Source of the DNA: Bacteroidales bacterium
GTDB taxonomy: Bacteria; Bacteroidota; Bacteroidia; Bacteroidales; F082
NCBI GenBank assembly: GCA_024400455.1
Contig: JAKSMU010000002.1
Coordinates: 186,001 to 250,000 of the forward strand
Direction of reading: 5' to 3'
Length of the DNA stretch: 64,000 nt
A program made the position numbers and the translations under genes. Under the pieces are notes generated by a model that did not search any database, was not told the DNA's origin, and saw only the letters and a list, made by a program, of their open reading frames with translations. Shown here one piece after another: positions 16,539 through 24,775 of this stretch (its first letter is position 1; each line of letters begins with the position of its first letter).

Positions 16539-17969
16539 ATGAAAAAAGTAATGTTTATCATGGCAGCTGCGCTTCTGATGATGACGCAGTGCAAGAAAGA
16601 GAATGAAACACCAACCGATCCGGCAGAAGGCACGGTGAAAATGACGGTGACGGCCGGCCCGGGCAGGACCGACATCAGCACGGAGACGGGCTCGATAACA
16701 TGGAGCGCGGGCGACAAGCTCTACGTGAGCGATGGCACCAACTGGCTCGGCAGTCTCACCCTCGTCGGCAATGGCGGCAGCGCACAGGGTACGTTCACAG
16801 GTAACATAGTAGGCATTGGTGAAAGCGAGACGACTTGCCACTTCTTCTACCTCGGCCACGACAACGGCATGACGGAGCCGACAGGCAGCACCGCCGCCAG
16901 CATCCCGTTTGCCGCACAGGACGGCACCCTCGCCGGCGCGATGAAATACCATACAGGCTATGGCAGCACCGATGTCACGGTGACTGAAGGCGAGGCTACA
17001 GGCAGCGTGGTGATGAACACCAAGATCGCTATAGCGCACATCAACTTCACCACCTACGGCACGACGGCCTACACGGGTTCGGTGACGATGGGCGGCACGG
17101 GCATCAGCAACACATTGACAGTCAGCCCTGACGGCACCTTCAGCGGCAGCGGCGACGGCGGCATTGTCATCGGCGGCACGACAGGCGAGAGATATGTGAC
17201 CCTCATCCCGACGGCAGAGACGGACAGGGTGGATGTGACTTTCACTGGCGAACCCACAGGCAGCATGACCTTCCTCGCCGGCATTAGCGAAAACAAGTTC
17301 TACGGCATGAAAGACGCCTTGACGGTGACGATGAAATTTATTAAGTTCACCGTTGATGATAGCGGCACGGCCGTGAGGTTCGCTCCCGGCAACCTGTACT
17401 GGGACGGCAGTGCGTTCCGTTTCGAGGCTAACCAGTGGAGCTTCGCGAGCACTTGGGATGCAAACCACGTGAGCCATTTCTTCTGGAGCAAGTCGGCGTC
17501 CGTGGCATACGCTTCAAACTACAGTGACAGCGGTGCTTCAACGGATGACGAGTTCTTCACGAACAGTTCGTCTTTCCAGGTGCACGGTGAGGATGCTGGC
17601 ACTTGGCGCACGTTGAGCGATTCCGAGTGGGAGTATCTGCTGTACACACGCGCCAACGCCGTGAACCTCAGTGCATGGAAAGAGCTTGACGACGGCACGC
17701 ACAAAGGCCTTGTGATTCTTCCGGACGGGCCTGCCTCGGTGATGAGCAGCATAAGATCGACAGCCGACCTTGAAACATACGGCGCTGTATTCCTCCCGGC
17801 CGCGGGCAACCGCAACGGTACGGACGTGGACGATGCCGGCTCGTACGGCAACTACTGGTCGGGTACTCCCGGCGAGGACTACGCGTGCAGCCTGTACTTC
17901 GTTTCGAACCGCGTGTACGTGATCCCCTACTATCGGGACTTCGGCTACTCGGTTCGCCTCGTGCGTTAG
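16539..17969 (+). CDS. Lipoprotein with fimbrillin-like N-terminus and C-terminal C-type-lectin-like (FISUMP/DGR-target-like) domain
   Basis: The 476-residue protein starts with a lipoprotein signal (LLMMTQCKKE). Residues ~30-265 are Thr/Gly-rich beta repeats as in fimbrillin-like adhesins (SITWSAGDKLYVSDGTNW). Residues ~275-476 resemble the formylglycine-enzyme/C-type-lectin fold: VRFAPGNLYWDG, WRTLSDSEWEYLLYTR, FLPAAGNRNGT, NYWSGTP, and a final GYSVRLVR. That ending is shared by FISUMP paralogues and by variable proteins of Bacteroidota diversity-generating retroelements. The gene is GC-rich compared with its neighbours. A long hairpin lies just after the stop. I infer a surface ligand-binding protein; whether it is diversified is open. 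No reverse transcriptase or template repeat is in the window. Confidence 0.65.
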   Translation: MKKVMFIMAAALLMMTQCKKENETPTDPAEGTVKMTVTAGPGRTDISTETGSITWSAGDKLYVSDGTNWLGSLTLVGNGGSAQGTFTGNIVGIGESETTCHFFYLGHDNGMTEPTGSTAASIPFAAQDGTLAGAMKYHTGYGSTDVTVTEGEATGSVVMNTKIAIAHINFTTYGTTAYTGSVTMGGTGISNTLTVSPDGTFSGSGDGGIVIGGTTGERYVTLIPTAETDRVDVTFTGEPTGSMTFLAGISENKFYGMKDALTVTMKFIKFTVDDSGTAVRFAPGNLYWDGSAFRFEANQWSFASTWDANHVSHFFWSKSASVAYASNYSDSGASTDDEFFTNSSSFQVHGEDAGTWRTLSDSEWEYLLYTRANAVNLSAWKELDDGTHKGLVILPDGPASVMSSIRSTADLETYGAVFLPAAGNRNGTDVDDAGSYGNYWSGTPGEDYACSLYFVSNRVYVIPYYRDFGYSVRLVR

Positions 17970-17989
17970 TTGCCAGTTTGCAGGACATT

Positions 17990-18028
17990 ACCCTTCACGC
18001 GCCGCAGAGAGGCGACGCGCTGAGGGGT
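17990..18028 (+). other. Long GC-rich hairpin 21 bases after the stop of the lectin-like gene
   Basis: ACCCTTCACGCG (17990-18001) pairs with CGCG-C-TGAGGGGT (18016-18028), and an inner CGC/GCG stem encloses the loop AGAGAG (18006-18011). About 15 pairs form, with one C/A mismatch, one T-G wobble and one bulged base. No T-run follows directly. DGR targets carry a hairpin/cruciform just past the variable repeat, so position and form fit that idea. Confidence 0.6.
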
Positions 18029-18052
18029 GAAAAACACGCAACAACCCAAAAG

Positions 18053-18093
18053 CAAAGGCCTCACTTCGTTTTACGGAGCGGGGCTTTTTTTTT
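18053..18093 (+). terminator. Terminator hairpin with nine-T tract
   Basis: CTTCG faces CGGAG and AAAG faces CTTT, with imperfect pairing between, followed by TTTTTTTTT. It probably ends the transcript of the genes at 16134 and 16539. Confidence 0.65.
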
Positions 18094-18121
18094 GGATATG
18101 AGTCTTGGTAATTGTCGGGCA

Positions 18122-18260
18122 GCATCTCGGAGAGATGCGGTTTCTGTTACCCCATACGCAGTGTGGGGCATGCGCATAACACACAGATACGGATGGACGT
18201 CGCTGCCCTACACTCCGCTACGCTCGTATAGGGTAACGGAAATGAGACCTCCTCGAGGTC
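18122..18260. repeat. REP-like composite palindrome
   Basis: Hairpin A is GCATCTC-GGA-GAGATGC (18122-18138). Hairpin B is GACCTC-CTC-GAGGTC (18246-18260). Between them TTTCTGTTACCC (18141-18152) and GGGTAACGGAAA (18231-18242) are inverted with one mismatch, and CCCCATAC-GCA-GTGTGGGG (18150-18168) forms a central stem. The whole is a nested cruciform of ~140 bases. Frames through it look like by-products of the symmetry. Confidence 0.7.
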
Positions 18261-18437
18261 GAGCGGGGTCAAAAAAGTATATGATTGCCAAACAGATTCA
18301 TTGTTCTTTCATTTTTTCTTGACAAATCAAAATTTCGTATATTTGGAGCCGAAAAGAGAAATGAAAATTGGAAGCGGGGCAGCCCGCCACAAAAGTACAA
18401 ATGCTTTAAAGGGAACAACCATTAATTTTTGACGACT

Positions 18438-20111
18438 ATGAAAAGTAAGATTTTCTTTTTATTACTAATATTAAATTCTGTTCTTTTGCCAGCTCAAATT
18501 CGCATAGATTGGCAGCAATGCTACGGGAGTATGGGAAACGATGATGCAAGGGGTATCATTGAGAAAGAAGGTGGGTACTGGGTCATTGGTAAAGCAAAGG
18601 AACCGAGCGGTATGGTTACATGTGAAAATGAAACAGGAAATGCTTGGCTGATTGAAATTTCAAGTGAAGGTGATTTGGTGGAAGAACATTGCATAAACAT
18701 GGGGGCAAGTGAGAAGGGAGGACTTTTCAAGAGTCTGAGAGACGATTTCTATGCTATCGGCATGGCTCCTGATACTTTTAGTGAAAAAGCACAACTAAAC
18801 GTGACAAAGATTAATCCTGATGGAGAAGTTGTATGGACAAGAAATTTTGGTGACAAGAACAAAGCATTTTGGCATCTTCCTAATGGAACAACCACTGCTG
18901 ATGGGGGTATCATCGTCGGCATTGACACACAATGGGCTGGTGGTGACATTAGCAATTACTACGGAATTGATGATGTGTGGGTGATAAAGGTCGACAGCCT
19001 CGGCAATCTTGAATGGGAAACCACTTTGGGAACGAATGGTGATGAAATTGCCGGAAGATATACATTGTCAAGAGACGGCGGCTATTATGTATCGATGTGC
19101 GGCCGGCCAGGAAACAACGGTTCTATAACGGCTTGCACGCCTCAGACGACAGACATGTACGACGGTCTTCTCGTGAAATTGGACGGCAACGGGCAGGTGC
19201 TATGGAACCGCTGCTATGCAGGAAGCGAGGACGACCAAATCTATCAGGCTCTCGAACTGGATGACGGGTTGCTGTTGCTCTGCGATACGCAATCGGACGA
19301 CCGCGATGCCGAAGGTGCAGGGTATCATTTAGGTTATCCTCATGGCGATGAGTTTTACGGAAAGACCTGCGACATCTGGCTGTTAAAGACCGACTTTGAT
19401 GGCAACATCCTTTGGAGCAAGTGCTATGGCGGCACTGGACACGAGTTTCCGCTCAAGGTGTTTCAGAACGAGGATGGCGGCTTCACCGTGTTTGGCACAA
19501 CACAATCGCTTGACGGCGACGTGGCAAGCACAAGCAACATGCACCCGCATCAACCTGAAGTTGGCCAGAAGATATGGGTGTTCCGCATAGATGCAGATGG
19601 GAATATGCTTTGGGAAAGGGCCATAGGACACTATGGAAATACGCCGATTCATTTAGGAGATGTCATAAAACATGATGATGTCACTTATACATTGGCTGCC
19701 ACTTCTCCGGGGTCTTCTACAACTAACACTCTTTATAATGGAGATTTGAACTGCTCAAATAGTGAGTTTTGCGGATATAATAACTACTGGGTCCTCCACA
19801 TCACGGACATCTTCAACTACGATGACCCGACAGGCATAGAGGAACAGCCAGAAGTGGTGCCGCTGCAAATGAAGGTACATCCCAACCCAGCCACCACTTG
19901 GGTAGCTATAGACTACACCCTGCCCAACGGCAACGCCAAAGCGGAGCTTTCCATTTTCAACGCCATGGGCATAAAAGTGAAGCAGGTGGAATTGGATGGG
20001 AATCAAGGTCAAAAAGTTCTTGATTTGCGAGGCTTGGCACCTGGGGTGTATTTCTATACGCTTTGTTGTGGAGGACTAAGGCAGACGGACAAACTGGTGC
20101 TGGTGCGCTAA
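18438..20111 (+). CDS. Secreted repeat protein with T9SS sorting tail
   Basis: The protein has 557 residues from ATG 18438; a TTG nine bases upstream is less likely. The signal peptide ends LLPAQ with Gln at +1. Residues ~25-460 contain propeller-like repeats with the pattern (D/N)GN(I/M/V)LW..C.GG...(D/E) followed by DGG(Y/F), e.g. LDGNGQVLWNRCYAGSEDD and FDGNILWSKCYGGTGHE. Residues ~480-557 are a T9SS type A tail (VHPNPATTW, DLRGLAPGVYFYTL). Export across the outer membrane and surface attachment or release are expected. No enzymatic motif is visible; a binding or structural role is possible. Confidence 0.75.
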   Translation: MKSKIFFLLLILNSVLLPAQIRIDWQQCYGSMGNDDARGIIEKEGGYWVIGKAKEPSGMVTCENETGNAWLIEISSEGDLVEEHCINMGASEKGGLFKSLRDDFYAIGMAPDTFSEKAQLNVTKINPDGEVVWTRNFGDKNKAFWHLPNGTTTADGGIIVGIDTQWAGGDISNYYGIDDVWVIKVDSLGNLEWETTLGTNGDEIAGRYTLSRDGGYYVSMCGRPGNNGSITACTPQTTDMYDGLLVKLDGNGQVLWNRCYAGSEDDQIYQALELDDGLLLLCDTQSDDRDAEGAGYHLGYPHGDEFYGKTCDIWLLKTDFDGNILWSKCYGGTGHEFPLKVFQNEDGGFTVFGTTQSLDGDVASTSNMHPHQPEVGQKIWVFRIDADGNMLWERAIGHYGNTPIHLGDVIKHDDVTYTLAATSPGSSTTNTLYNGDLNCSNSEFCGYNNYWVLHITDIFNYDDPTGIEEQPEVVPLQMKVHPNPATTWVAIDYTLPNGNAKAELSIFNAMGIKVKQVELDGNQGQKVLDLRGLAPGVYFYTLCCGGLRQTDKLVLVR

Positions 20112-20185
20112 GCATGCTTGACACCCAGCCCATCACCTCCCCTGCGGCCTGCTGGCTCGATTGCTGACAAAGAAAAAACATAAAA

Positions 20186-20217
20186 AATGAAGCCCGAGAA
20201 AATTCCCGGGCTTCATT
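20186..20217. terminator. Bidirectional terminator hairpin
   Basis: AATGAAGCCCG (20186-20196) pairs perfectly with CGGGCTTCATT (20207-20217). It sits between convergent genes, with A-rich sequence on the left side acting as a T-tract for the minus strand. Confidence 0.8.
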
Positions 20218-20239
20218 CGTTTATGCAAATCAGCACTTC

Positions 20240-23200
20240 TTATTTGAAAGCGTTCTCGCTCAAGCCTTTGCCGCTCAAAGCAAGGTCCTTCATGTAGCCA
20301 GGAACCGGCTTGCCGAGATACTTGTCGACATAAATCTTGGCAAGATACTGACCGAGCATGAAACCGTGGCCGCGCAAGCCTGTCAGCATACCGACTTCCG
20401 GGTCGACGATGTAGCGCGGTTCCATGTAGTAGCCCGACCAAACAGCGTGGAAACCAACCGAAGCGAGGTTTGGAATCCAGTCGGCGAAGACTTCGCTCAC
20501 CACCTGCAGGAATTCCTTGCTGTTATACTTCAGGTTCTGACGTGCCTCGAAAGCATCGCAGTCAGGCGAAGCGCAACCGATGATTTGTCCGGTGTGCAGG
20601 AACTGCTGTCCGTAAACGGCTGAGAAACCTTTGTAGTGACGGCGGTCGATAATCATATCCAACGAATCGCCCTTGACGCCCATATTCGGCAAACGGCGTG
20701 TGATGAAAGCCTGGTGCTTGACAGGATACATCTGTGTATCAATGCCTAACATATCGGTGAACTTTTCAGCACCCCAGCCCATGGCATTCACGAAATGGTC
20801 GCATGTGAACTCAATGAATTTCTTTTCGTGTGTGCGCACCAAAGCGTAATATTTGCCACCTTGCTTGCTCACCGAAAGCAGTTCGCAGTCTTCCATCAGG
20901 CGGCCACCGTTTTGAATGGCGATGCCACGGATGAAATCAATGGTGCGGCCTGGCGTTGCCTGCCAGCAGTCGTTCGAAATTAAGGCGTGTGAATAGACAT
21001 TGCTATCCATGTTCCACAATGGCGAAATCTCGTTGCGGAAATCCTTCTTGTCAATCATGTAGGCATCGCTCCAGGCGCGAGAAGCATCCAAAGCCTTGTA
21101 GGTTGCATCGTCGTGAACCAGATTGACATAGCGCGTCATCTTGAAATTGATGTTGTGGACGGCCTGTATTTCCTTGAATATCTCAAGGTTATGGTTGGCA
21201 ATATCGGAAATGTCAGGGTTGGAGAAAGCAGGACGGCCACCGCCAATGCAACGCCATGACGAACCTCTGTCGTAGTTGACCAAAACAGGTTTCTTGCCTG
21301 CTTCGGCGAAATAACGGAAGGCACCGCTACCGGCAATACCGCCACCGGCAATCAGCACTTCGACAGTTTCCTTTTTGACATCATTGTTGGTCGGGAAAAC
21401 ATAGACTTCCTTGGCATTCGGATTGTAGACATCGCCCAAATTCACCTGACTTGCCAAAGGAGCGCGCGGTGACGAATCGCCGATGACTTCGATGCCATAC
21501 GAACGTAAAATCTGCTTGGCTCTCGGCACGCAGCGCTTGCCACGGCAAGGACCCATACCCATTCGGGTGATGTGTTTCAGTTCGTCAACGGAAATGTATT
21601 TGCGGTCGCCAATGACATCAAGGATGGTCTTCAGATCGATGTCTTCGCAATGGCAGACGTATGTTTCGCTTTCCACATCGTGAACCGGCTTGAATTCCAA
21701 TGGTTTCGGATATCTTTCCTTTAAGATGAAACCACGGGCGGCAACCAGTTCCTCGCCGCTGATGGTGGTAGCCTTCACACGGACGACATTGGTCTTGTTA
21801 TCCTTCTTCAAAACCTTTTCAATCACGCCTTCGCCAACTTTCTTGCCGTTGTTGTCAATCAGGAAGACTTCCTTGCCTTCTTCAACTTCATATTCAACAG
21901 GTAGGAAGAGCGTATTCTTGTTTAGGTCGTAACCGAAAATGGCCAAGCCCGGGCAATGGTTGACGCACTGCATGCAGCCGATGCACTTCGTGTAATCGAC
22001 GATAGGTGTGACATTGGTGCTTGCCTTGGTGATGGCGCCTTGCGGGCAGCTGAACGAACAAGGGTTGCAGGCAAAACCATAGAGGCAGTCAAGTTGGACA
22101 AACGGTTTTGCAAACATGCGGTCGTGGTCGGGCAGATTCGGCTTTTCGAGCACGCGCACCGGACGCTGTTGCGAGTCGATATATTGTCTTGAAATCTCAA
22201 GATATTCGTCATAATTGAAGCGGATGCCAAGGTTCTGAGCCACTTCAAAAGCAGCCTGTTTGCCGCGCAAAACAGCGCTTGTGCCTTCACCGATACGGAT
22301 GGCATCGCCACAACCGTAAGTGTTCAGTCCGAAGACTTGCTTGCCTTTGGTAAGCAACTGGTCGTCAGGAATCAAGCCAGTGCAAATGTTGATGATGTCA
22401 ATGTCGTCGATGATTTTTTCAGTGCCTGGAATTGGCTTGAAATTCTGACATTCGGCAATGACAGCACCCTTGATGCCGCTATAGTCTTCGTTCGGAATGG
22501 CTTTCAGCAAAACGTGTGAAGTCATAATCGGGATACCGAGACGGCGCACACGGTTGGCCTGAACCGGGAAACCGCCTTCGTGGTCCATGCCTTCGATGAT
22601 GGCCTTGATGGTTGCGCCAGCCTGCATGCCTTGGTATGAGGTCAGATAACCGATGTTGCCGGCACCCACGGTGAGGACTTTCTTGCCCAGCAAAGTGTGT
22701 TCCTGGTTCATCATCTTTTGAAAAACGGCAGCAGTGTAAACGCCTGGCACATCGTCGTTTTCGAAGGTCGGCATGAACGGCACAGCACCTGTTGCCACAA
22801 CCAAATGTTCAGCATCGACATAACTGATTTCCTGTGTGCTGATGTTCTTCAGGGCAATGCGTTTGCCTTCGAGCAAATCCCACACGGTGTTGTTCAGCAA
22901 GATGCCTTCGCGGTTGTCGCCGGCCAAAGTCTTGGCAATATCGAAACCACGCATTCCGCCGAATTTCTTTGCCTTCTCGAAGAAGAAGAACTGGTGGGTC
23001 TGCATGTTGAACTGACCGCCGATGGTGGCGTTGTTATCAATAACCATGTTCGGAATGCCGAGTTCTATGAGTTTTTCGCGGCAAGCCAAACCGGCAGGGC
23101 CTGCACCTATAATGGCCACGGTGGTCTTATATATCTTGACTTCCTTTTGCGGATTGGCTTCCACATCGGGCTGATAATCCTTTGGAATTTCGCGCACTTC

Positions 23201-23464
23201 CTTCACGCCATCGACTTTGGTGATGCAGATACGGCGAATCTTGCCATCGACAAGCATTTCGCAAGCACCACATTTGCCGATGCCGCATTCAAGGCTTCGG
23301 TTACGGCCATCGAGGCTGTGGCTGTGAATTGGGAAACCAGCTTGATGAAGGGCTGCGGCAATGGTCTTGCCACGCTGACCTTTTACGGTCTTGCCTTCAT
23401 ATTGGAACTCCACGAGGTCTTCCTGCGGGATTTCAAGAATTGGATGTTTTTCGATTTTGTACAT
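20240..23464 (-). CDS. Fused multi-domain FAD/Fe-S amino-acid (opine/proline-type) dehydrogenase
   Basis: The 1074-residue protein joins parts usually made as separate subunits. Residues ~15-95 are a plant-type [2Fe-2S] domain (Cys60, 65, 68, 80). Residues ~112-415 are a pyridine-nucleotide disulfide-type flavoprotein (GAGPAG 120-125, GAGNIG 267-272). Cys460/466/469/473 and Cys494/497/500/504 are two ferredoxin-like sets. Residues ~600-655 are a BFD-like [2Fe-2S] domain (Cys604, 606, 640, 645). Residues ~700-1060 are a DAO-type FAD amine oxidoreductase (GGGIAGSG 707-714). The order equals HcnA-HcnB-HcnC and opine, hydroxyproline or dye-linked proline dehydrogenase subunits. The likely reaction is oxidation of an amino or imino acid with electrons passed through Fe-S centres; the substrate is not known. 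No signal peptide. Confidence 0.8.
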   Translation of the reverse strand: MYKIEKHPILEIPQEDLVEFQYEGKTVKGQRGKTIAAALHQAGFPIHSHSLDGRNRSLECGIGKCGACEMLVDGKIRRICITKVDGVKEVREIPKDYQPDVEANPQKEVKIYKTTVAIIGAGPAGLACREKLIELGIPNMVIDNNATIGGQFNMQTHQFFFFEKAKKFGGMRGFDIAKTLAGDNREGILLNNTVWDLLEGKRIALKNISTQEISYVDAEHLVVATGAVPFMPTFENDDVPGVYTAAVFQKMMNQEHTLLGKKVLTVGAGNIGYLTSYQGMQAGATIKAIIEGMDHEGGFPVQANRVRRLGIPIMTSHVLLKAIPNEDYSGIKGAVIAECQNFKPIPGTEKIIDDIDIINICTGLIPDDQLLTKGKQVFGLNTYGCGDAIRIGEGTSAVLRGKQAAFEVAQNLGIRFNYDEYLEISRQYIDSQQRPVRVLEKPNLPDHDRMFAKPFVQLDCLYGFACNPCSFSCPQGAITKASTNVTPIVDYTKCIGCMQCVNHCPGLAIFGYDLNKNTLFLPVEYEVEEGKEVFLIDNNGKKVGEGVIEKVLKKDNKTNVVRVKATTISGEELVAARGFILKERYPKPLEFKPVHDVESETYVCHCEDIDLKTILDVIGDRKYISVDELKHITRMGMGPCRGKRCVPRAKQILRSYGIEVIGDSSPRAPLASQVNLGDVYNPNAKEVYVFPTNNDVKKETVEVLIAGGGIAGSGAFRYFAEAGKKPVLVNYDRGSSWRCIGGGRPAFSNPDISDIANHNLEIFKEIQAVHNINFKMTRYVNLVHDDATYKALDASRAWSDAYMIDKKDFRNEISPLWNMDSNVYSHALISNDCWQATPGRTIDFIRGIAIQNGGRLMEDCELLSVSKQGGKYYALVRTHEKKFIEFTCDHFVNAMGWGAEKFTDMLGIDTQMYPVKHQAFITRRLPNMGVKGDSLDMIIDRRHYKGFSAVYGQQFLHTGQIIGCASPDCDAFEARQNLKYNSKEFLQVVSEVFADWIPNLASVGFHAVWSGYYMEPRYIVDPEVGMLTGLRGHGFMLGQYLAKIYVDKYLGKPVPGYMKDLALSGKGLSENAFK

Positions 23465-23501
23465 AATACAATGAATTTGAATTAGTCATAAATAGAAGCG
23501 C

Positions 23502-23509
23502 AAATGTAA
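23502..23509 (-). promoter_or_regulatory. -7 promoter box (TACATTTG) for the fused flavoprotein
   Basis: Minus-strand TAnnTTTG element giving a ~31-base leader to the ATG at 23464. Confidence 0.6.
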
Positions 23510-23581
23510 AAAAAACAATTTTTGAATGACAATAATTTTTTGTGAAAAAATAAAATTTGTATGACTATTAGAAAACAAAAA

Positions 23582-23607
23582 GGGCGGCATACCCTTAACT
23601 GCCGCCC
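23582..23607 (-). terminator. Terminator after the TonB gene
   Basis: GGGCGGCA (23582-23589) pairs with TGCCGCCC (23600-23607). On the minus strand the stem is followed by TTTTTGTTTT, placing it as the end of the tonB transcript. Confidence 0.8.
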
Positions 23608-23631
23608 AAGAATTAATAATTTGATTAGAAT

Positions 23632-24306
23632 TTACTGAAGTTTGAAATTAACAGGCAAATTGTACATCACCCTGACGGCTTTGCCACACTGACGACCAGG
23701 CAACCATTTTGGCATGGCTTTCACCACACGCATGGCTTCCTCGTCGCAGCCTGCGCCAATGCCGCGGAGCAATTCAACATTGGAGATAGAACCATCTGGT
23801 TCAACGACGAAAGAGATGTAGACTCGACCTTGTGTTCCTGTTTCACGCGCCAGTTGCGGATATTTGATGTTTTTGGAGATGAACTCTAAAAGTTTCAGGT
23901 CACCACCTGGAAATTGAGGCATGACTTCCGCAACACGAATTGGAGCGGGTTCAACGATAACTTCATCTTCGATATCAATGGGTACGTAGTCAGGAATCGC
24001 TTCTTTTTGGTCGACAGTAGCTTCAATGTCGAAATTGTCTTTCACATCTTCCTTGTCATCGACAATTTCAAACTGAACTGCAACTTGTGGCCTTTCAATG
24101 GGTTTAGGCTTTTCCTGAACAGTGATAGGTATGAAATCTTCCACTTCAACAATCTGTCTATCGCCGATAGTGCTGATTTCCTTTTTGTCGTAGCTTTTTG
24201 TTTCAAAGACCATCCACGCGACGGCCAAGCTAACGATGAGACCGACTTGCGTGAACATCAACCTGCTTTTTTCGAGGTTGGCTTTCTGTGATTTTTTTGT
24301 TTCCAT
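23632..24306 (-). CDS. TonB family energy transducer
   Basis: The 224-residue protein has one N-terminal membrane segment (VGLIVSLAVAWMVF, residues ~22-36), a proline/valine/acidic periplasmic spacer (~50-130, with EKPKPIERPQ), and a C-terminal TonB domain (FPGGDLKLLEFISKNIKYPQ, GRVYISFVVEPDGSI, LPGRQCGKAVRVMYNLPV). TonB proteins pass proton-motive energy from ExbB/ExbD to outer-membrane receptors. Neither ExbB nor ExbD is next to it, which is usual for Bacteroidota with several TonB copies. It might serve the receptor encoded at 54 kb, but that link is a guess. Confidence 0.9.
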   Translation of the reverse strand: METKKSQKANLEKSRLMFTQVGLIVSLAVAWMVFETKSYDKKEISTIGDRQIVEVEDFIPITVQEKPKPIERPQVAVQFEIVDDKEDVKDNFDIEATVDQKEAIPDYVPIDIEDEVIVEPAPIRVAEVMPQFPGGDLKLLEFISKNIKYPQLARETGTQGRVYISFVVEPDGSISNVELLRGIGAGCDEEAMRVVKAMPKWLPGRQCGKAVRVMYNLPVNFKLQ

Positions 24307-24426
24307 AAAGCAAAGTATTTATATGTAAGGGTTCTTTTTGCATATAATACGGAATTTTTGGACTGATTATTGTGAGAAATTTAATCTTGCAACGTTGCAA
24401 CCCAAATTCATGTGAGAAAACAATGT

Positions 24427-24434
24427 TACATTTG
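24427..24434 (+). promoter_or_regulatory. -7 promoter box (TACATTTG) for the PspC gene
   Basis: TAnnTTTG element with a ~23-base leader to ATG 24464. Confidence 0.6.
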
Positions 24435-24463
24435 CAGCGTTAAACGAAATGAAAGGATAAGAA

Positions 24464-24664
24464 ATGAACAAAAAACTTTATCGTTCGATTGCGAACAAAA
24501 AACTCTGCGGTGTTTGCGGAGGCATCGGTGAATACTTCGATTTAGACCCAACACTCGTCCGTATTCTTTGGATTGTTTTTGCCCTTGTTGGTGGCAGCGG
24601 TCTGTTGGCTTACATCATCTGCGCCATCATCATGCCTACCCAAAACCAATTGCCGAACCCGTAA
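24464..24664 (+). CDS. PspC domain membrane protein
   Basis: The 66-residue protein is a single PspC domain: KKLYRSIANKKLCGVCGGIG, then EYFDLDPTLVRILWIVFAL and a second hydrophobic stretch (GLLAYIICAIIMP). Minimal PspC proteins sit in the inner membrane and relate to the phage-shock envelope stress response, though in Bacteroidota they occur without PspA/B and the exact job is unknown. It forms its own transcription unit between a promoter and a strong terminator. Confidence 0.9.
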   Translation: MNKKLYRSIANKKLCGVCGGIGEYFDLDPTLVRILWIVFALVGGSGLLAYIICAIIMPTQNQLPNP

Positions 24665-24704
24665 GGATTTTCTTGAACAGTAAAAACCGAAAAAACCATA
24701 AAAT

Positions 24705-24737
24705 AACGCCAGACAAGTCATTTGTCCGGCGTTTTTT
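24705..24737 (+). terminator. Terminator after the PspC gene
   Basis: AACGCC-A-GACAA pairs with TTGTC-C-GGCGTT with a single A/C mismatch, followed by six T. Confidence 0.8.
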
Positions 24738-24775
24738 GTAAGGAAGCACCGCGTGCGTCCGAAACATCAACATAA

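Noticed and set aside
16530..17477. Long 315-codon minus-strand frame opposite the lectin-like lipoprotein
   Set aside because: It mirrors a GC-rich gene with clear signal peptide and domains on the plus strand; Ala/Arg/His-rich composition is typical of antisense frames.
17885..18322. Frame through the REP-like palindrome
   Set aside because: It overlaps the 3' end of the lipoprotein gene and is composed of translated inverted repeats.
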